Counted from the stretch's first letter, positions 18,260 to 27,570 are shown. The stretch is DNA of 64,000 nucleotides from Streptomyces venezuelae (GCF_008642375.1 NZ_CP029194.1:4882501-4946500); one strand, 5' to 3'. Notes: generated from the letters alone by a model not told the origin. Translations and numbers: made by a program.

Positions 18260-19926
18260 ACCCCACCCGCCCGACCACCAGCCCTGTGTCCCCGGCCTTC
18301 ACCGGCCACGGGCACGTCACGTTCCTCGGCGCAGGACCGGGAGACCCCGGACTGCTGACCCTCAGGGCCGTCGAGGCCCTCGCGGGCGCGGACGTCCTGA
18401 TCGCCGAGCCGGAGGTGCTCGAGGTCGTTCGCGACCATGCGCGTGCGGGGGTGAGCACGCCTGAGCTGACGGTTGTTGACGAAGCGTCAACAGCCGCCGG
18501 AGTCCCCGTGTTGAGGGATGCCGCCAATCTTGTCATGGAGGCCGCGAGGGGCGGCAGGCGGGTCGTCCGTGCGGTGACCGGCGACCCCGGCCTCGACGGG
18601 AACGCGGGAGCCGAGATGCTCGCCTGCGCCGCCGAGGGCATCCCCTTCGAGGTCGTCCCCGGTGTCGCCACCGCGGTCGGCGTGCCCGCCTACGCCGGTG
18701 TCCCGCTGCGCGACGCGCAGGGCACGGACGTGCGGTTCGTCGACGCCAGGACCGCCGACGAGCGGTGCTGGTCCGAGGTCGGCGCCTCCGACGGCACCGT
18801 CGTCGTGTCCACCTCGCTCGACTCGGTGGCCGCGGCCGCCGGTGAACTGGTGGCGGCTGGCCGTAAGCCGGACACCCCGCTCACCGTCACGATCGCGGGC
18901 ACGACCACCCGGCAGCGGACCTGGACCGCGACGCTCGGCACGATCGCCCAGGTCTTCAAGCAGGGCAAGATCCTCCCCTCGCCCGAGGGCCACCGGCCCG
19001 TGATAGCCGTGGTCGGCGAGCGCAGCGCCCCGGCGCAGCGGGACCAGCTGTCGTGGTTCGAGTCGAAGCCGCTCTTCGGGTGGCGGGTGCTCGTGCCGCG
19101 CACGAAGGAGCAGGCCGCCTCGCTCTCCGACCAGCTGCGTTCGTACGGCGCCGTGCCGCACGAGGTGCCGACGATCGCCGTCGAGCCGCCGCGGACCCCG
19201 CAGCAGATGGAGCGGGCGGTCAAGGGACTCGTCACCGGACGGTACGAGTGGATCGCCTTCACCTCGGTGAACGCGGTCAAGGCCGTGCGCGAGAAGTTCG
19301 AGGAGTACGGGCTCGATGCCCGGGCCTTCGCCGGGATCAAGGTCGCGGCGGTGGGTGAGCAGACCGCGGCGGCGCTGGTCGACTTCGGTGTGAAGCCGGA
19401 TCTCGTGCCGAGTGGTGAGCAGTCGGCGGCGGGGCTCCTTGAGGACTGGCCGCCGTACGACCCCGTCTTCGACCCGATCGACCGCGTCTTCCTGCCGCGG
19501 GCCGACATCGCGACCGAGACGCTGGTCGCCGGGCTCATCGAGCTCGGGTGGGAGGTCGACGACGTCACCGCCTACCGGACCGTACGGGCTTCGCCGCCGC
19601 CGGCGGACACGCGGGAGGCGATCAAGGGCGGTGGGTTCGACGCCGTTCTGTTCACGTCGTCCTCGACCGTGCGGAACCTGGTCGGTATCGCCGGGAAGCC
19701 GCACAACGTGACCGTGATCGCGTGCATCGGTCCCGCCACGGCCAAGACGGCCGAGGAGCACGGGCTGCGGGTGGACGTGCTGTCGCCCGAGCCGTCCGTG
19801 CACAAGCTGGCCGAGGCGCTGGCGGACTTCGGGCTGCGGCGGCGGGAGGCTGCGCTGGAGGCGGGGGATCCGGTGACGCGGCCCAGTGAGCGGCGGCCGG
19901 GGGCGCGGAGGCGGCGGACCACGTAG
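18256..19926 (+). CDS. hemD: Uroporphyrinogen-III synthase fused to a divergent SUMT-type methyltransferase domain
   Basis: A 556-residue two-domain protein. Residues 17-260 or so resemble the SAM-dependent uroporphyrinogen-III C-methyltransferase fold: FLGAGPGDPGLLTLRAVEAL and EVVPGVATAVGVPAYAG. The usual YDRLV and GGDPFVFGRGGEE stretches are degenerate (VVRAVTGDPGLDG), so methylation is doubtful. From about residue 275 (FGWRVLVPRTKEQA) the uroporphyrinogen-III synthase domain runs to about 540 with the expected FTSVNAVKAV and FTSSSTVRNLVG. The start is TTG 18256 inside the hemC end. The C-terminus is basic (RRPGARRRRTT). Confidence 0.93.
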   Translation: MNPTRPTTSPVSPAFTGHGHVTFLGAGPGDPGLLTLRAVEALAGADVLIAEPEVLEVVRDHARAGVSTPELTVVDEASTAAGVPVLRDAANLVMEAARGGRRVVRAVTGDPGLDGNAGAEMLACAAEGIPFEVVPGVATAVGVPAYAGVPLRDAQGTDVRFVDARTADERCWSEVGASDGTVVVSTSLDSVAAAAGELVAAGRKPDTPLTVTIAGTTTRQRTWTATLGTIAQVFKQGKILPSPEGHRPVIAVVGERSAPAQRDQLSWFESKPLFGWRVLVPRTKEQAASLSDQLRSYGAVPHEVPTIAVEPPRTPQQMERAVKGLVTGRYEWIAFTSVNAVKAVREKFEEYGLDARAFAGIKVAAVGEQTAAALVDFGVKPDLVPSGEQSAAGLLEDWPPYDPVFDPIDRVFLPRADIATETLVAGLIELGWEVDDVTAYRTVRASPPPADTREAIKGGGFDAVLFTSSSTVRNLVGIAGKPHNVTVIACIGPATAKTAEEHGLRVDVLSPEPSVHKLAEALADFGLRRREAALEAGDPVTRPSERRPGARRRRTT

Positions 19927-19944
19927 GTGGTCGTTCGCCCGGTC

Positions 19945-19977
19945 GGGGCGCGGGTTCCTTTACGGGGCCCGCGCCCC
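19945..19977 (+). terminator. GC-rich inverted repeat after hemD
   Basis: A 10-bp perfect stem (ggggcgcggg / cccgcgcccc) with a 13-nt loop begins 18 nt after the hemD stop. There is no U-tract, as is common in high-GC actinobacteria. It may end the rex-hemACD transcript. The rest of the 236-nt gap before hemB shows nothing further. Confidence 0.5.
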
Positions 19978-20162
19978 GGTGCGTTTCGGGCACACCGCGC
20001 GTGCGGCGTTCTGGTGGTGCGGGTGGGTGACCGGGGGCGGAGGCGCCCGCGGGCGGGGCGACTGCCCACACGGGACGGCGGCGGGTGCGGTCCACGGCGG
20101 CGGGTTCGGCGGCAACAAGGTGTCGGTAAGAGCACTGTTTGGGCGGGCGTAGCCTCGGGATT

Positions 20163-21164
20163 ATGAACTCGTACGGATCCTTTCCCGGGGCGCGGCCGCG
20201 GCGGCTGCGGACGACGCCCGCCATGCGGCGCATGGTTGCCGAGACGCGCTTGCAGCCGGCCGATCTGATCCTTCCCGCGTTCGTGCGCGAGGGGATCACC
20301 GAGCCCGTGCCGATCGCCGCGATGCCCGGCGTCGTGCAGCACACGCGGGACACCCTGCGGAAGGCCGCCGTGGAGGCGCTGGAGGCCGGGGTCTCCGGGA
20401 TCATGCTCTTCGGTGTGCCCGAGGACGCGAAGAAGGACGGGGCGGGGACGGCCGGGACCGACCCGGACGGCATTCTGCAGGTCGCCATCCGGGACGTGAG
20501 GGCCGAGGTCGGCGACGACCTCGTCATCATGTCCGACCTGTGTCTCGACGAGTACACGGATCACGGGCACTGCGGTGTTCTCGACGGGGACGGGCGGGTC
20601 GACAACGACGCCACCCTCGAGCGGTACGCCGAGATGGCGCAGGTGCAGGCCGACGCGGGTGTTCACGTGGTCGGGCCCTCCGGAATGATGGACGGGCAGG
20701 TCGGGGTGGTCCGCGACGCCCTGGACACCATCGGCAAGGAGGACGTGGCGATCCTCGCGTACACCGCGAAGTACTCCTCCGCCTTCTACGGCCCCTTCCG
20801 CGAGGCCGTCGGCTCCTCCCTCCAGGGCGACCGCAAGACCTACCAGCAGGACCCCGCCAACCTCCGCGAGTCGATGCGCGAGCTCGCGCTCGACCTGGAG
20901 GAGGGGGCGGACATGGTGATGGTGAAGCCCGCCGGGCCGTATCTGGACGTGCTCGCGAAGGTCGCCGAGTCCGTCGACGTGCCCGTCGCGGCGTACCAGA
21001 TCAGTGGTGAGTACGCGATGGTCGAGGCGGCCGCCGAGAAGGGCTGGATCGACCGCGACCGGGCGATCTTCGAGACCCTCACCGGCATCCGACGGGCCGG
21101 CGCGCAGATGATCCTCACCTACTGGGCCACCGAGGTCGCCCGGAAGCTGGCCGGCGGACGCTAG
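20163..21164 (+). CDS. hemB: Delta-aminolevulinic acid dehydratase (porphobilinogen synthase)
   Basis: A 333-residue cytosolic enzyme condensing two 5-aminolevulinate molecules to porphobilinogen. The two Schiff-base lysines are K203 (AYTAKYSSAFYG) and K255 (MVMVKPAGPY). The metal site reads DLCLDEYTDHGHCG (C127, D129, C137), in which the middle cysteine of the zinc-type enzyme is aspartate, as in other actinobacteria. ATG 20163 is the conserved start. It lies 236 nt from hemD and probably has its own promoter. Confidence 0.96.
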   Translation: MNSYGSFPGARPRRLRTTPAMRRMVAETRLQPADLILPAFVREGITEPVPIAAMPGVVQHTRDTLRKAAVEALEAGVSGIMLFGVPEDAKKDGAGTAGTDPDGILQVAIRDVRAEVGDDLVIMSDLCLDEYTDHGHCGVLDGDGRVDNDATLERYAEMAQVQADAGVHVVGPSGMMDGQVGVVRDALDTIGKEDVAILAYTAKYSSAFYGPFREAVGSSLQGDRKTYQQDPANLRESMRELALDLEEGADMVMVKPAGPYLDVLAKVAESVDVPVAAYQISGEYAMVEAAAEKGWIDRDRAIFETLTGIRRAGAQMILTYWATEVARKLAGGR

Positions 21165-21177
21165 CCGGTCCGGTGGC

Positions 21178-21954
21178 CTAGTCCCACCAGAACGTCCAGA
21201 CGGGGCTGTCCAGCAGCCCCGCCCGGGCGTAGTCGCGCAGGTTCGAGTGGCTGCCCTGGTCGATGTTGTCCGGGCAGAACGCGTAGTGCTCCGCCGCCAG
21301 CGCCTCGGCCTCCTCCGGCGTACCGGGCGGGGACCCCACCGAGACCACCAGCTGGTCGAAGGTGAGCGCGACGACACGGGCCCCGAAGCGGTCCTCCCAG
21401 GACCGCAGCACCGCGCACAGCCGGGCCACGTCGTTCTCGTGGTTCAGCGGCCCGGTCCAGCCGATCACCGCCGGGATGTCCGCGCTGCGCCGTGCCGGAA
21501 CCAGGGCCGGGCGGGCGTCCTCCAGCCAGAAGCCCGGCTCCGTCAGCATCTCCGCGACGGCGGCCGCCGCCTCGTCGGGGTCCGTGTCGTACGGCTGCGC
21601 CGGGGCCAGGCCCGGCCAGCCGGCCCTCCCGGGTATCTCGTCGGACGCGTACGCCTCCCAGAAGCCGCCGAGGACCTCGTCGGCCTCGTGGTCGGCCGGA
21701 TCGCTCATCCGCTCCGGCATCAGCTCCCACCGGTCCAGGCCCCAGTCACCGCCCAGCAGCACCGGCAGCAGCCCCGCCGTGCGGGCCGCCGGGCGCAGCG
21801 CGCTCCAGGCGGCGGGCCCCGCCGCACCGTGTCCCGACCAGAGGTACGGGGCGTCCGCGGGGCCGGTGAGGGCGCCGGGCGGCAGGTCGAGGCCGAGGGA
21901 ACGGCCGGTCGGATCGGCTGCGAGCCGAGGCAGCTGGTTCGGGATCATCGCCAT
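21178..21954 (-). CDS. DUF4253 domain-containing protein
   Basis: A 258-residue soluble protein. The C-terminal half has the DUF4253 pattern: NHENDVARLCAVLRSWEDRFGARVVALTFD (quoted in parts: NHENDVARLCAVLRSWEDRF, then GARVVALTFDQLVV), then AEHYAFCPDNIDQG and a WTFWWD terminus. The family's function is unknown; members occur near immunity or toxin-related genes in some bacteria, but nothing here shows that. It is convergent with hemB (13-nt gap) and divergent from the DUF1876 gene. Confidence 0.82.
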   Translation of the reverse strand: MAMIPNQLPRLAADPTGRSLGLDLPPGALTGPADAPYLWSGHGAAGPAAWSALRPAARTAGLLPVLLGGDWGLDRWELMPERMSDPADHEADEVLGGFWEAYASDEIPGRAGWPGLAPAQPYDTDPDEAAAAVAEMLTEPGFWLEDARPALVPARRSADIPAVIGWTGPLNHENDVARLCAVLRSWEDRFGARVVALTFDQLVVSVGSPPGTPEEAEALAAEHYAFCPDNIDQGSHSNLRDYARAGLLDSPVWTFWWD

Positions 21955-22061
21955 GCGGAGAACGTACGGGGCGCCACTGACAACGGGGCGAGTGGTGGCG
22001 CGGCACCGGGCGGCGCACTCTGGAGAGGTAGCCGACAGGTACCTCGGTGGAGGTGGTCCTC

Positions 22062-22334
22062 ATGATGCACACGCTTGTCGGATGGCATGTGGAGATGGAG
22101 TTCAAGGAGGAGGGCGATCGGACGCGGGCGGCGGCCATGGTCCGGCTCACCGACGGCACCGAGTTCCGGGCCCACGGCACGGCCAACCGGCACCCGTCCG
22201 ATCCCGACCAGCTGCGGGTCGGCGAGGAGATCGCGGGCGCCCGCGCGCTGATGGATCTCGCCTCCCAGCTGCTCCAGAAGGCCCACACGGAGATCGACGA
22301 GGTCTCGGGCAGGACCTCCCACAGTCTTCGCTGA
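22062..22334 (+). CDS. DUF1876 domain-containing small protein
   Basis: A 90-residue protein (MMHTLVGWHVEMEFKEEGD...) with the DUF1876 pattern, in which a central VRLTDGTEFRAHGTANRHP precedes a helical ARALMDLASQLLQKAHTEI. The family is abundant in Streptomyces and is described as dsRBD-like in fold, with no known role. ATG 22062 is preceded by GGAGGTGG at 22049-22056; a GTG at 22047 would lie before this site. It ends at a strong terminator. Confidence 0.85.
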   Translation: MMHTLVGWHVEMEFKEEGDRTRAAAMVRLTDGTEFRAHGTANRHPSDPDQLRVGEEIAGARALMDLASQLLQKAHTEIDEVSGRTSHSLR

Positions 22335-22338
22335 ACGA

Positions 22339-22376
22339 CGAAGCCCCCGGTACGGGGATCCGTACCGGGGGCTTCG
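22339..22376. terminator. Bidirectional terminator between the DUF1876 gene and argS
   Basis: A 17-bp perfect stem (cgaagcccccggtacgg / ccgtaccgggggcttcg) with a 4-nt loop lies between convergent genes. Confidence 0.9.
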
Positions 22377-22391
22377 CTGCGAGAGGTCAGG

Positions 22392-24170
22392 TCAGAGGCG
22401 CTCGGGCGTCCGGATGCCCAGGAGAGCCATGCCCTGGTGGAGCGTGCGGGCCGTCAGGTCGCAGAGGAAGAGGCGGTTCTCCGCGACCTCCTGCGCCGGC
22501 TCCGGCTTGATCACCGGGCACTGGTCGTAGAACGTCGTGTACAGCGAAGCCAGCTGGTACAGGTACGCGGCGAGCTTGTGCGGGGCGTACTCCGCGGCCG
22601 TCTCGGAGATCACCTCGCCGAACTGGTCCAGATGCAGGCCGAGCGCGCGCTCGGCCGGGGCCAGCTCCAGCTCCGGGTGGGCCAGCGGCGCACGGTCGCC
22701 CGCCTTCCCGAAGATCGACCTGATCCGCGCGTACGCGTACTGCAGGTACACCGACGTGTCGCCGTTCAGCGACACCATCTGGTCCAGGTCGAACTTGTAG
22801 TCGCGCGCGGCGGACGTCGACAGGTCGGCGTACTTGACCGCGCCGATGCCCACGTACCGGCCGTTCTCGACGATCTCCGACTCGCTCAGGCCCACCTTCT
22901 CGGCCTTCTCGCGCACGACCGTCGTCGCCCGGTCCACGGCCTCGTCCAGCAGGTCCACCAGCCGGACCGTCTCGCCCTCACGGGTCTTGAACGGCTTGCC
23001 GTCCTTGCCGAGGACCGTGCCGAAGGCCAGCTGGACGGCCTTCACGTCGTCGTTCAGCCAGCCCGCCCTGCGAGCCGTCTCGAAGACCATCTTGAAGTGC
23101 AGCGACTGACGGGCGTCCACCACGTACAGCAGGGTCGTCGCCTTCAGGTTCCGGACGCGGTCACGGATCGCGGACAGGTCCGTCGCCGCGTAACCGAAGC
23201 CGCCGTCGGACTTCTGGACGATCAGCGGGGTCGGGTTGCCGTCCGGGCCCTTCACGTCGTCGAAGAAGACGCACAGCGCACCCTCGGAGCGGACCGCGAC
23301 GCCCGACTCCTCGAGGATGCGGCAGGTCTCCGCCAGCATGTCGTTGTAACCGGACTCGCCGACGATGTCGGGGTCGTCGATGTCCATGTCGAGCTTCTCG
23401 AAGACCGAGTAGAAGTAGATCTTCGACTCGTCCACGAACCGCTGCCACAGGGCCAGCGTCTCCGCCTCGCCCGCCTGGAGGTCCACGACCCGGGCGCGCG
23501 CCCGCGTCTTGAACTCCTCGTCCGAGTCGAAGAGGGTCCGCGAGGCCTTGTACAGCCGGTTGAGGTTCGACATGGCCTCCTCACCGGAGACGTCCGCGCC
23601 CTCGCCCTCGGCCTTGTGGTCCAGCTCGTGCGGGTGCTCGATCAGGTACTGGATGAGCATGCCGAACTGGGTGCCCCAGTCGCCGATGTGGTGCCTGCGG
23701 ACGACGCTCTCGCCCGTGAACTCCAGGATCTCCACCATCGCGGCGCCGATCACGGCGGAGCGCAGGTGCCCGACGTGCATCTCCTTCGCCACGTTCGGCT
23801 GGGCGTAGTCGACGACCGTCGTGCCGGCCGACTCGTTGAACGGCACGCCGAGCCGGGCGTCGGCGGCGCGGGCCGCGAGGGTCTCGACGATCGCCGAGTC
23901 CGTCACGGTGATGTTCAGGAAGCCGGGGCCCGAGACCTCGATCTCCTTCAGCACGTCGTTCGCCGGGATCGCGTCGACGACCTTCGTCGCCAGCTCACGC
24001 GGGTTGCCCTTGAGCTGCTTCGCCAGCGCCAGGATGCCGTTGGCCTGGAAATCGGCCCGGTCGCTTCGTCGCAGCAGCGGGTCGGCGGACGCGGCCTCCG
24101 GCAGGGCTGCCGAGAGTCCGTCCGCGAGGCGCTGCTGCACGGTCGAAGCGAGGGAAGGGACCGAGGCCAT
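22392..24170 (-). CDS. argS: Arginyl-tRNA synthetase
   Basis: A 592-residue class I synthetase that charges tRNA(Arg). The N-terminal Add-1 domain (to about 110) precedes the catalytic core with VDYAQPNVAKEMHVGHLRSA (HIGH-type motif HVGH at 132-135). The KMSKS region is poorly conserved, as in many ArgRS. The C-terminal anticodon-binding DALR domain (YLYQLASLYTTFYDQCPVI) ends GIRTPERL. Length is normal. It is transcribed leftward, divergent from lysS, with a 190-nt gap between them. Confidence 0.97.
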   Translation of the reverse strand: MASVPSLASTVQQRLADGLSAALPEAASADPLLRRSDRADFQANGILALAKQLKGNPRELATKVVDAIPANDVLKEIEVSGPGFLNITVTDSAIVETLAARAADARLGVPFNESAGTTVVDYAQPNVAKEMHVGHLRSAVIGAAMVEILEFTGESVVRRHHIGDWGTQFGMLIQYLIEHPHELDHKAEGEGADVSGEEAMSNLNRLYKASRTLFDSDEEFKTRARARVVDLQAGEAETLALWQRFVDESKIYFYSVFEKLDMDIDDPDIVGESGYNDMLAETCRILEESGVAVRSEGALCVFFDDVKGPDGNPTPLIVQKSDGGFGYAATDLSAIRDRVRNLKATTLLYVVDARQSLHFKMVFETARRAGWLNDDVKAVQLAFGTVLGKDGKPFKTREGETVRLVDLLDEAVDRATTVVREKAEKVGLSESEIVENGRYVGIGAVKYADLSTSAARDYKFDLDQMVSLNGDTSVYLQYAYARIRSIFGKAGDRAPLAHPELELAPAERALGLHLDQFGEVISETAAEYAPHKLAAYLYQLASLYTTFYDQCPVIKPEPAQEVAENRLFLCDLTARTLHQGMALLGIRTPERL

Positions 24171-24360
24171 GAGCTTCCGTTCCTGTTGAGTTCGTCAGGT
24201 CTATTTCGCTTGTCAAGTGTCCCATGGGAGAGCAACGTGTTTTCTCCGCCTGTGGACAACCTCGGAGCGTGTGCTTCCGTCTGGGAGAATGGCGCATGTA
24301 GGGCCGTAGGGCCGTAGGGCTGTCAGGCAGCATCCCCTCAGGAAGAAGGACGTACCGACC

Positions 24361-26085
24361 GTGGCTCAGAGCAGCACCGAGACCGACTGGGTCTCCCGTT
24401 TCGCGGACGAGGTCATCGCCGAGTCGGAGCGACGTGCGCCTGGCAAACCGGTCGTCGTCGCCTCCGGCCTCTCCCCGTCCGGCCCCATCCACCTCGGCAA
24501 CCTCCGCGAGGTCATGACCCCGCACCTGGTCGCCGACGAGATCCGCCGCCGCGGGTACGAGGTCAGGCACCTGATCTCCTGGGACGACTACGACCGCTAC
24601 CGCAAGGTGCCGAACGGCATCGAGGGCATCGACGCGTCCTGGGCCGAGCACATCGGAAAGCCGCTGACCTCCGTCCCGGCCCCCGCCGGCTCGCCCCACC
24701 CCAACTGGGCCGAGCACTTCAAGGCCGCCATGGTCGAGTCCCTGGCCGAGCTGGGCGTCGAGTACGACCCCATCAGCCAGACCGAGCAGTACACCGCGGG
24801 CACCTACCGCGAGCAGATCCTGCACGCCATGAAGCACCGCGGTGCCATCGACGCCATCCTCGACCAGTACCGGACGAAGAAGGCCCCCAAGAAGCAGTCG
24901 CAGAAGCCCCTCGACGAGGCCGAGCTGGAGGCCGAGGAAGGCTCCGGCGCCGCCGCCGAGGACGACGGCTCCGGTGGCACCTCCGGCTACTTCCCGTACA
25001 AGCCGTACTGCGGACAGTGCGAGAAGGACCTGACCACGGTCACCTCGTACGACGACGAGACCACCGAGCTCGCCTACACCTGCACGAACTGCGGCTTCGC
25101 CGAGACCGTCAAGCTCAGCGAGTTCAACCGCGGCAAGCTGGTCTGGAAGGTCGACTGGCCGATGCGCTGGGCCTACGAGGGCGTCATCTTCGAGCCCTCC
25201 GGCGTCGACCACTCCTCGCCCGGCTCGTCCTTCGTCGTCGGCGGCCAGATCGTCCGCGAGATCTTCGACGGCGTCCAGCCCATCGGCCCCATGTACGCCT
25301 TCGTCGGCATCAGCGGCATGGCCAAGATGTCCTCCTCGCGCGGCGGCGTACCCACCGCCGCCGACGCGCTGAAGATCATGGAAGCGCCGCTGCTGCGCTG
25401 GCTGTACGCCCGCCGCAAGCCCAACCAGTCCTTCAAGATCGCCTTCGACCAGGAGATCCAGCGGCTCTACGACGAGTGGGACAAGCTGGAGGCCAAGGTC
25501 GCGGACGGCACCGTGCTCCCCGCCGACGCCGCGGCCCACACCCGCGCGGCCCGCACCGCTGCCGGCGAGCTGCCCCGCACGCCGCGCCCGCTGCCGTACC
25601 GCACGCTCGCCTCGGTCATGGACATCACGGCCGGCCACGACGAGCAGACCCTGCGGATCCTGACCGAACTCGACCCGGAGAACCCGGTCACCTCCCTCGA
25701 CGAGGTCCGGCCGCGCCTCGACCGCGCCGAGAACTGGATCACCAACCAGGTCCCGGCCGACCAGCGCACCATCGTCCGCGAGGAGCCCGACACCGAGCTC
25801 CTCGGCAGCCTGGACGACGAGGGCCGCGAGTCGCTGCGACTGCTCCTGGAGGGCCTGGACACCCACTGGTCGCTCGACGGGCTCACCACGCTCGTCTACG
25901 GCGTCCCGAAGGTCCTGGCCGGGCTCGACCCCGAGGCCAAGCCGACGCCCGAGCTGAAGCTCGCCCAGCGCGCCTTCTTCGCCCTGCTCTACAAGCTCCT
26001 CGTGAGCCGCGAGACCGGGCCCCGCCTGCCCACGCTGCTCCTCGCGGTGGGTGCGGAGCGGGTGCGGAAGCTGCTCGGCGCGTGA
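24361..26085 (+). CDS. lysS: Class I lysyl-tRNA synthetase
   Basis: A 574-residue LysRS of the class I type, structurally unrelated to the common class II LysRS. Motifs: HIGH as PIHLGNLRE (44-50), a Cys-rich zinc-ribbon region (CGQCEKDL and YTCTNCGF, about 219-244), and KMSKS as MAKMSSSRG (about 322). A charged, low-complexity insert (KKAPKKQSQKPLDEAE to DGSGGTSG) lies near 175-210. GTG 24361 follows an AAGAAGGA site. Streptomyces usually also carry a class II enzyme elsewhere; which does most of the charging cannot be told here. A terminator follows. Confidence 0.95.
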   Translation: MAQSSTETDWVSRFADEVIAESERRAPGKPVVVASGLSPSGPIHLGNLREVMTPHLVADEIRRRGYEVRHLISWDDYDRYRKVPNGIEGIDASWAEHIGKPLTSVPAPAGSPHPNWAEHFKAAMVESLAELGVEYDPISQTEQYTAGTYREQILHAMKHRGAIDAILDQYRTKKAPKKQSQKPLDEAELEAEEGSGAAAEDDGSGGTSGYFPYKPYCGQCEKDLTTVTSYDDETTELAYTCTNCGFAETVKLSEFNRGKLVWKVDWPMRWAYEGVIFEPSGVDHSSPGSSFVVGGQIVREIFDGVQPIGPMYAFVGISGMAKMSSSRGGVPTAADALKIMEAPLLRWLYARRKPNQSFKIAFDQEIQRLYDEWDKLEAKVADGTVLPADAAAHTRAARTAAGELPRTPRPLPYRTLASVMDITAGHDEQTLRILTELDPENPVTSLDEVRPRLDRAENWITNQVPADQRTIVREEPDTELLGSLDDEGRESLRLLLEGLDTHWSLDGLTTLVYGVPKVLAGLDPEAKPTPELKLAQRAFFALLYKLLVSRETGPRLPTLLLAVGAERVRKLLGA

Positions 26086-26105
26086 GCGTGTGACGTGACG
26101 ACGTG

Positions 26106-26142
26106 AAAGGGCCGCCATCCGGAATCCGGGTGGCGGCCCTTT
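26106..26142 (+). terminator. Terminator after lysS
   Basis: A 17-bp stem (aaagggccgccatccgg / ccgggtggcggcccttt, one G-U) with a 3-nt loop, ending in ttttcc. It also serves the convergent gene at 26160. Confidence 0.9.
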
Positions 26143-26159
26143 TCCATGCCTCGCGCCTG

Positions 26160-27449
26160 TCAGGCCGTGTCGAAGTCGGCCATCTCCTGCCGGATGCGCT
26201 CCTGGATCACCGGGGTCAGCTGGTTCAGCACGTCGGTGTCGGGGAACTCCGTGAGGCCGTAGTGAGCGGCCACCAGCTGCTGCAGATCGCCCGGGGCGGG
26301 GAACTGCTTGTGCTCGTGGGCGTACGACCACGTGATCTTGTAGACGGTCTCCTCGAAGTCGTCGACCGGGGGCTCGGGGTCGACGTACTCCGAGTACGGC
26401 TCGAACGCCTCAGGGCCCTGCTCGTGGCGCGGGTCCGGGAGGGGGAGGTCCTCCGGGCCGAGCGGCACCGCGACCGGCGTGGGAGCCAGGCCGTCGACGT
26501 ACTGCGGGTCGTACGCCGTCTCGTGGGCCTCCGACGGGAGCTGCGGTGCCTGGAACCACGGGCTGTCATGGTTCGGGGCCTCCACCTCGCCCTGCGGGCC
26601 CTGCGGCTGCTGGGGAAGAAGGGCTTGCTGGGGCGACTGCGACTGCGACTGCGCCTGTGCTTGCGGCAGCTGCTGGGGCTGGGCCGTCGGAGCCGCCTGG
26701 ACCGCCGTCGGGACGGGGTGCACCGCGTGCACCGCCTGCGCCTGCGCCGGCAGTACCGCGGGCTCGATGCCCGCCGCCGCGAGGCCCGCCGCCGCCGTCT
26801 CCGCCAGCGGTACCCCGTACCTGGCGAGCCGCAGCGGCATCAGCGCCTCGACCGGAGCCTTGCGCCGCCAGCTGCGGCCGTAGCGGGCCTGCAGCCGTGC
26901 CTGGTAGATCAGCCGCTCCTGCTCCAGCTTGATGACCTGCTCGTACGAGCGGAGCTCCCAGAGCTTCATCCGGCGCCACAAGCGGAAGGTCGGCACCGGG
27001 GAGAGCAGCCAGCGCGTGAGGCGCACGCCCTCCATGTGCTTGTCCGCCGTGATGTCCGCGATCCGGCCCACCGCGTGACGCGCGGCCTCCACGGCCACCA
27101 CGAACAGGACCGGGATGACCGCGTGCATCCCGACACCCAGCGGGTCGGGCCAGGCCGCCGCGCCGTTGAAGGCGATCGTCGCCGCCGTCAGGACCCAGGC
27201 GGTCTGACGCAGCAGCGGAAACGGAATCCGCAGCCAGGTCAGAAGCAGGTCCAGGGCGAGCAGGACACAGATGCCCGCGTCGATGCCGATGGGGAAGAAG
27301 TACGAGAAGGTACCGAAGCCCTTGGCCACCGCGAGCTCGCGCACAGCGGCGTAGGAACCCGCGAAACCGATTCCCGCGATGATCAGCGCACCGGCGATGA
27401 CGAGGCCGATGAGTATTCGGTGTGTGCGTGTCAGCTGCATCGCGGCCAC
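26160..27449 (-). CDS. DUF2637 domain-containing membrane protein
   Basis: A 429-residue protein. Four hydrophobic segments in the first 125 residues or so (ILIGLVIAGALIIAGIGFAG onward, including FFPIGIDAGICVLLALDLLL) make up the DUF2637 module. A basic linker follows (RLWRRMKLWELRSYEQVIKL), then a long Gln/Ala/Pro-rich cytosolic region and an acidic C-terminal part resembling a winged-helix tail (DLQQLVAAHYGLTEFPDTD). In actinobacteria, DUF2637 often goes with SpdA/SpdB-type spread proteins of conjugative elements, but also occurs in core loci like this one. GTG 27449 has GAGGGG 7 nt upstream. The function is unknown. Confidence 0.8.
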   Translation of the reverse strand: MAAMQLTRTHRILIGLVIAGALIIAGIGFAGSYAAVRELAVAKGFGTFSYFFPIGIDAGICVLLALDLLLTWLRIPFPLLRQTAWVLTAATIAFNGAAAWPDPLGVGMHAVIPVLFVVAVEAARHAVGRIADITADKHMEGVRLTRWLLSPVPTFRLWRRMKLWELRSYEQVIKLEQERLIYQARLQARYGRSWRRKAPVEALMPLRLARYGVPLAETAAAGLAAAGIEPAVLPAQAQAVHAVHPVPTAVQAAPTAQPQQLPQAQAQSQSQSPQQALLPQQPQGPQGEVEAPNHDSPWFQAPQLPSEAHETAYDPQYVDGLAPTPVAVPLGPEDLPLPDPRHEQGPEAFEPYSEYVDPEPPVDDFEETVYKITWSYAHEHKQFPAPGDLQQLVAAHYGLTEFPDTDVLNQLTPVIQERIRQEMADFDTA

Positions 27450-27570
27450 CCGCGATCCCCTCCCCGTCAAACGACATCTCGCGCGCACAGACTGGCACAT
27501 GCGCGCGGAGCCCGGCCCTCGGGGGAGGGACGGGCTCCGCTCACCGGTCTCCGTCTGTGCCGGTTTGTGA

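Noticed and set aside
24298..24322. Three short gtagggcc repeats before lysS
   Set aside because: Too short to count as an array and no sign of a regulatory structure; probably slippage.
23995..26331. A 778-codon minus-strand frame
   Set aside because: Antisense to lysS and running into argS in another frame; no conserved domain and biased composition.
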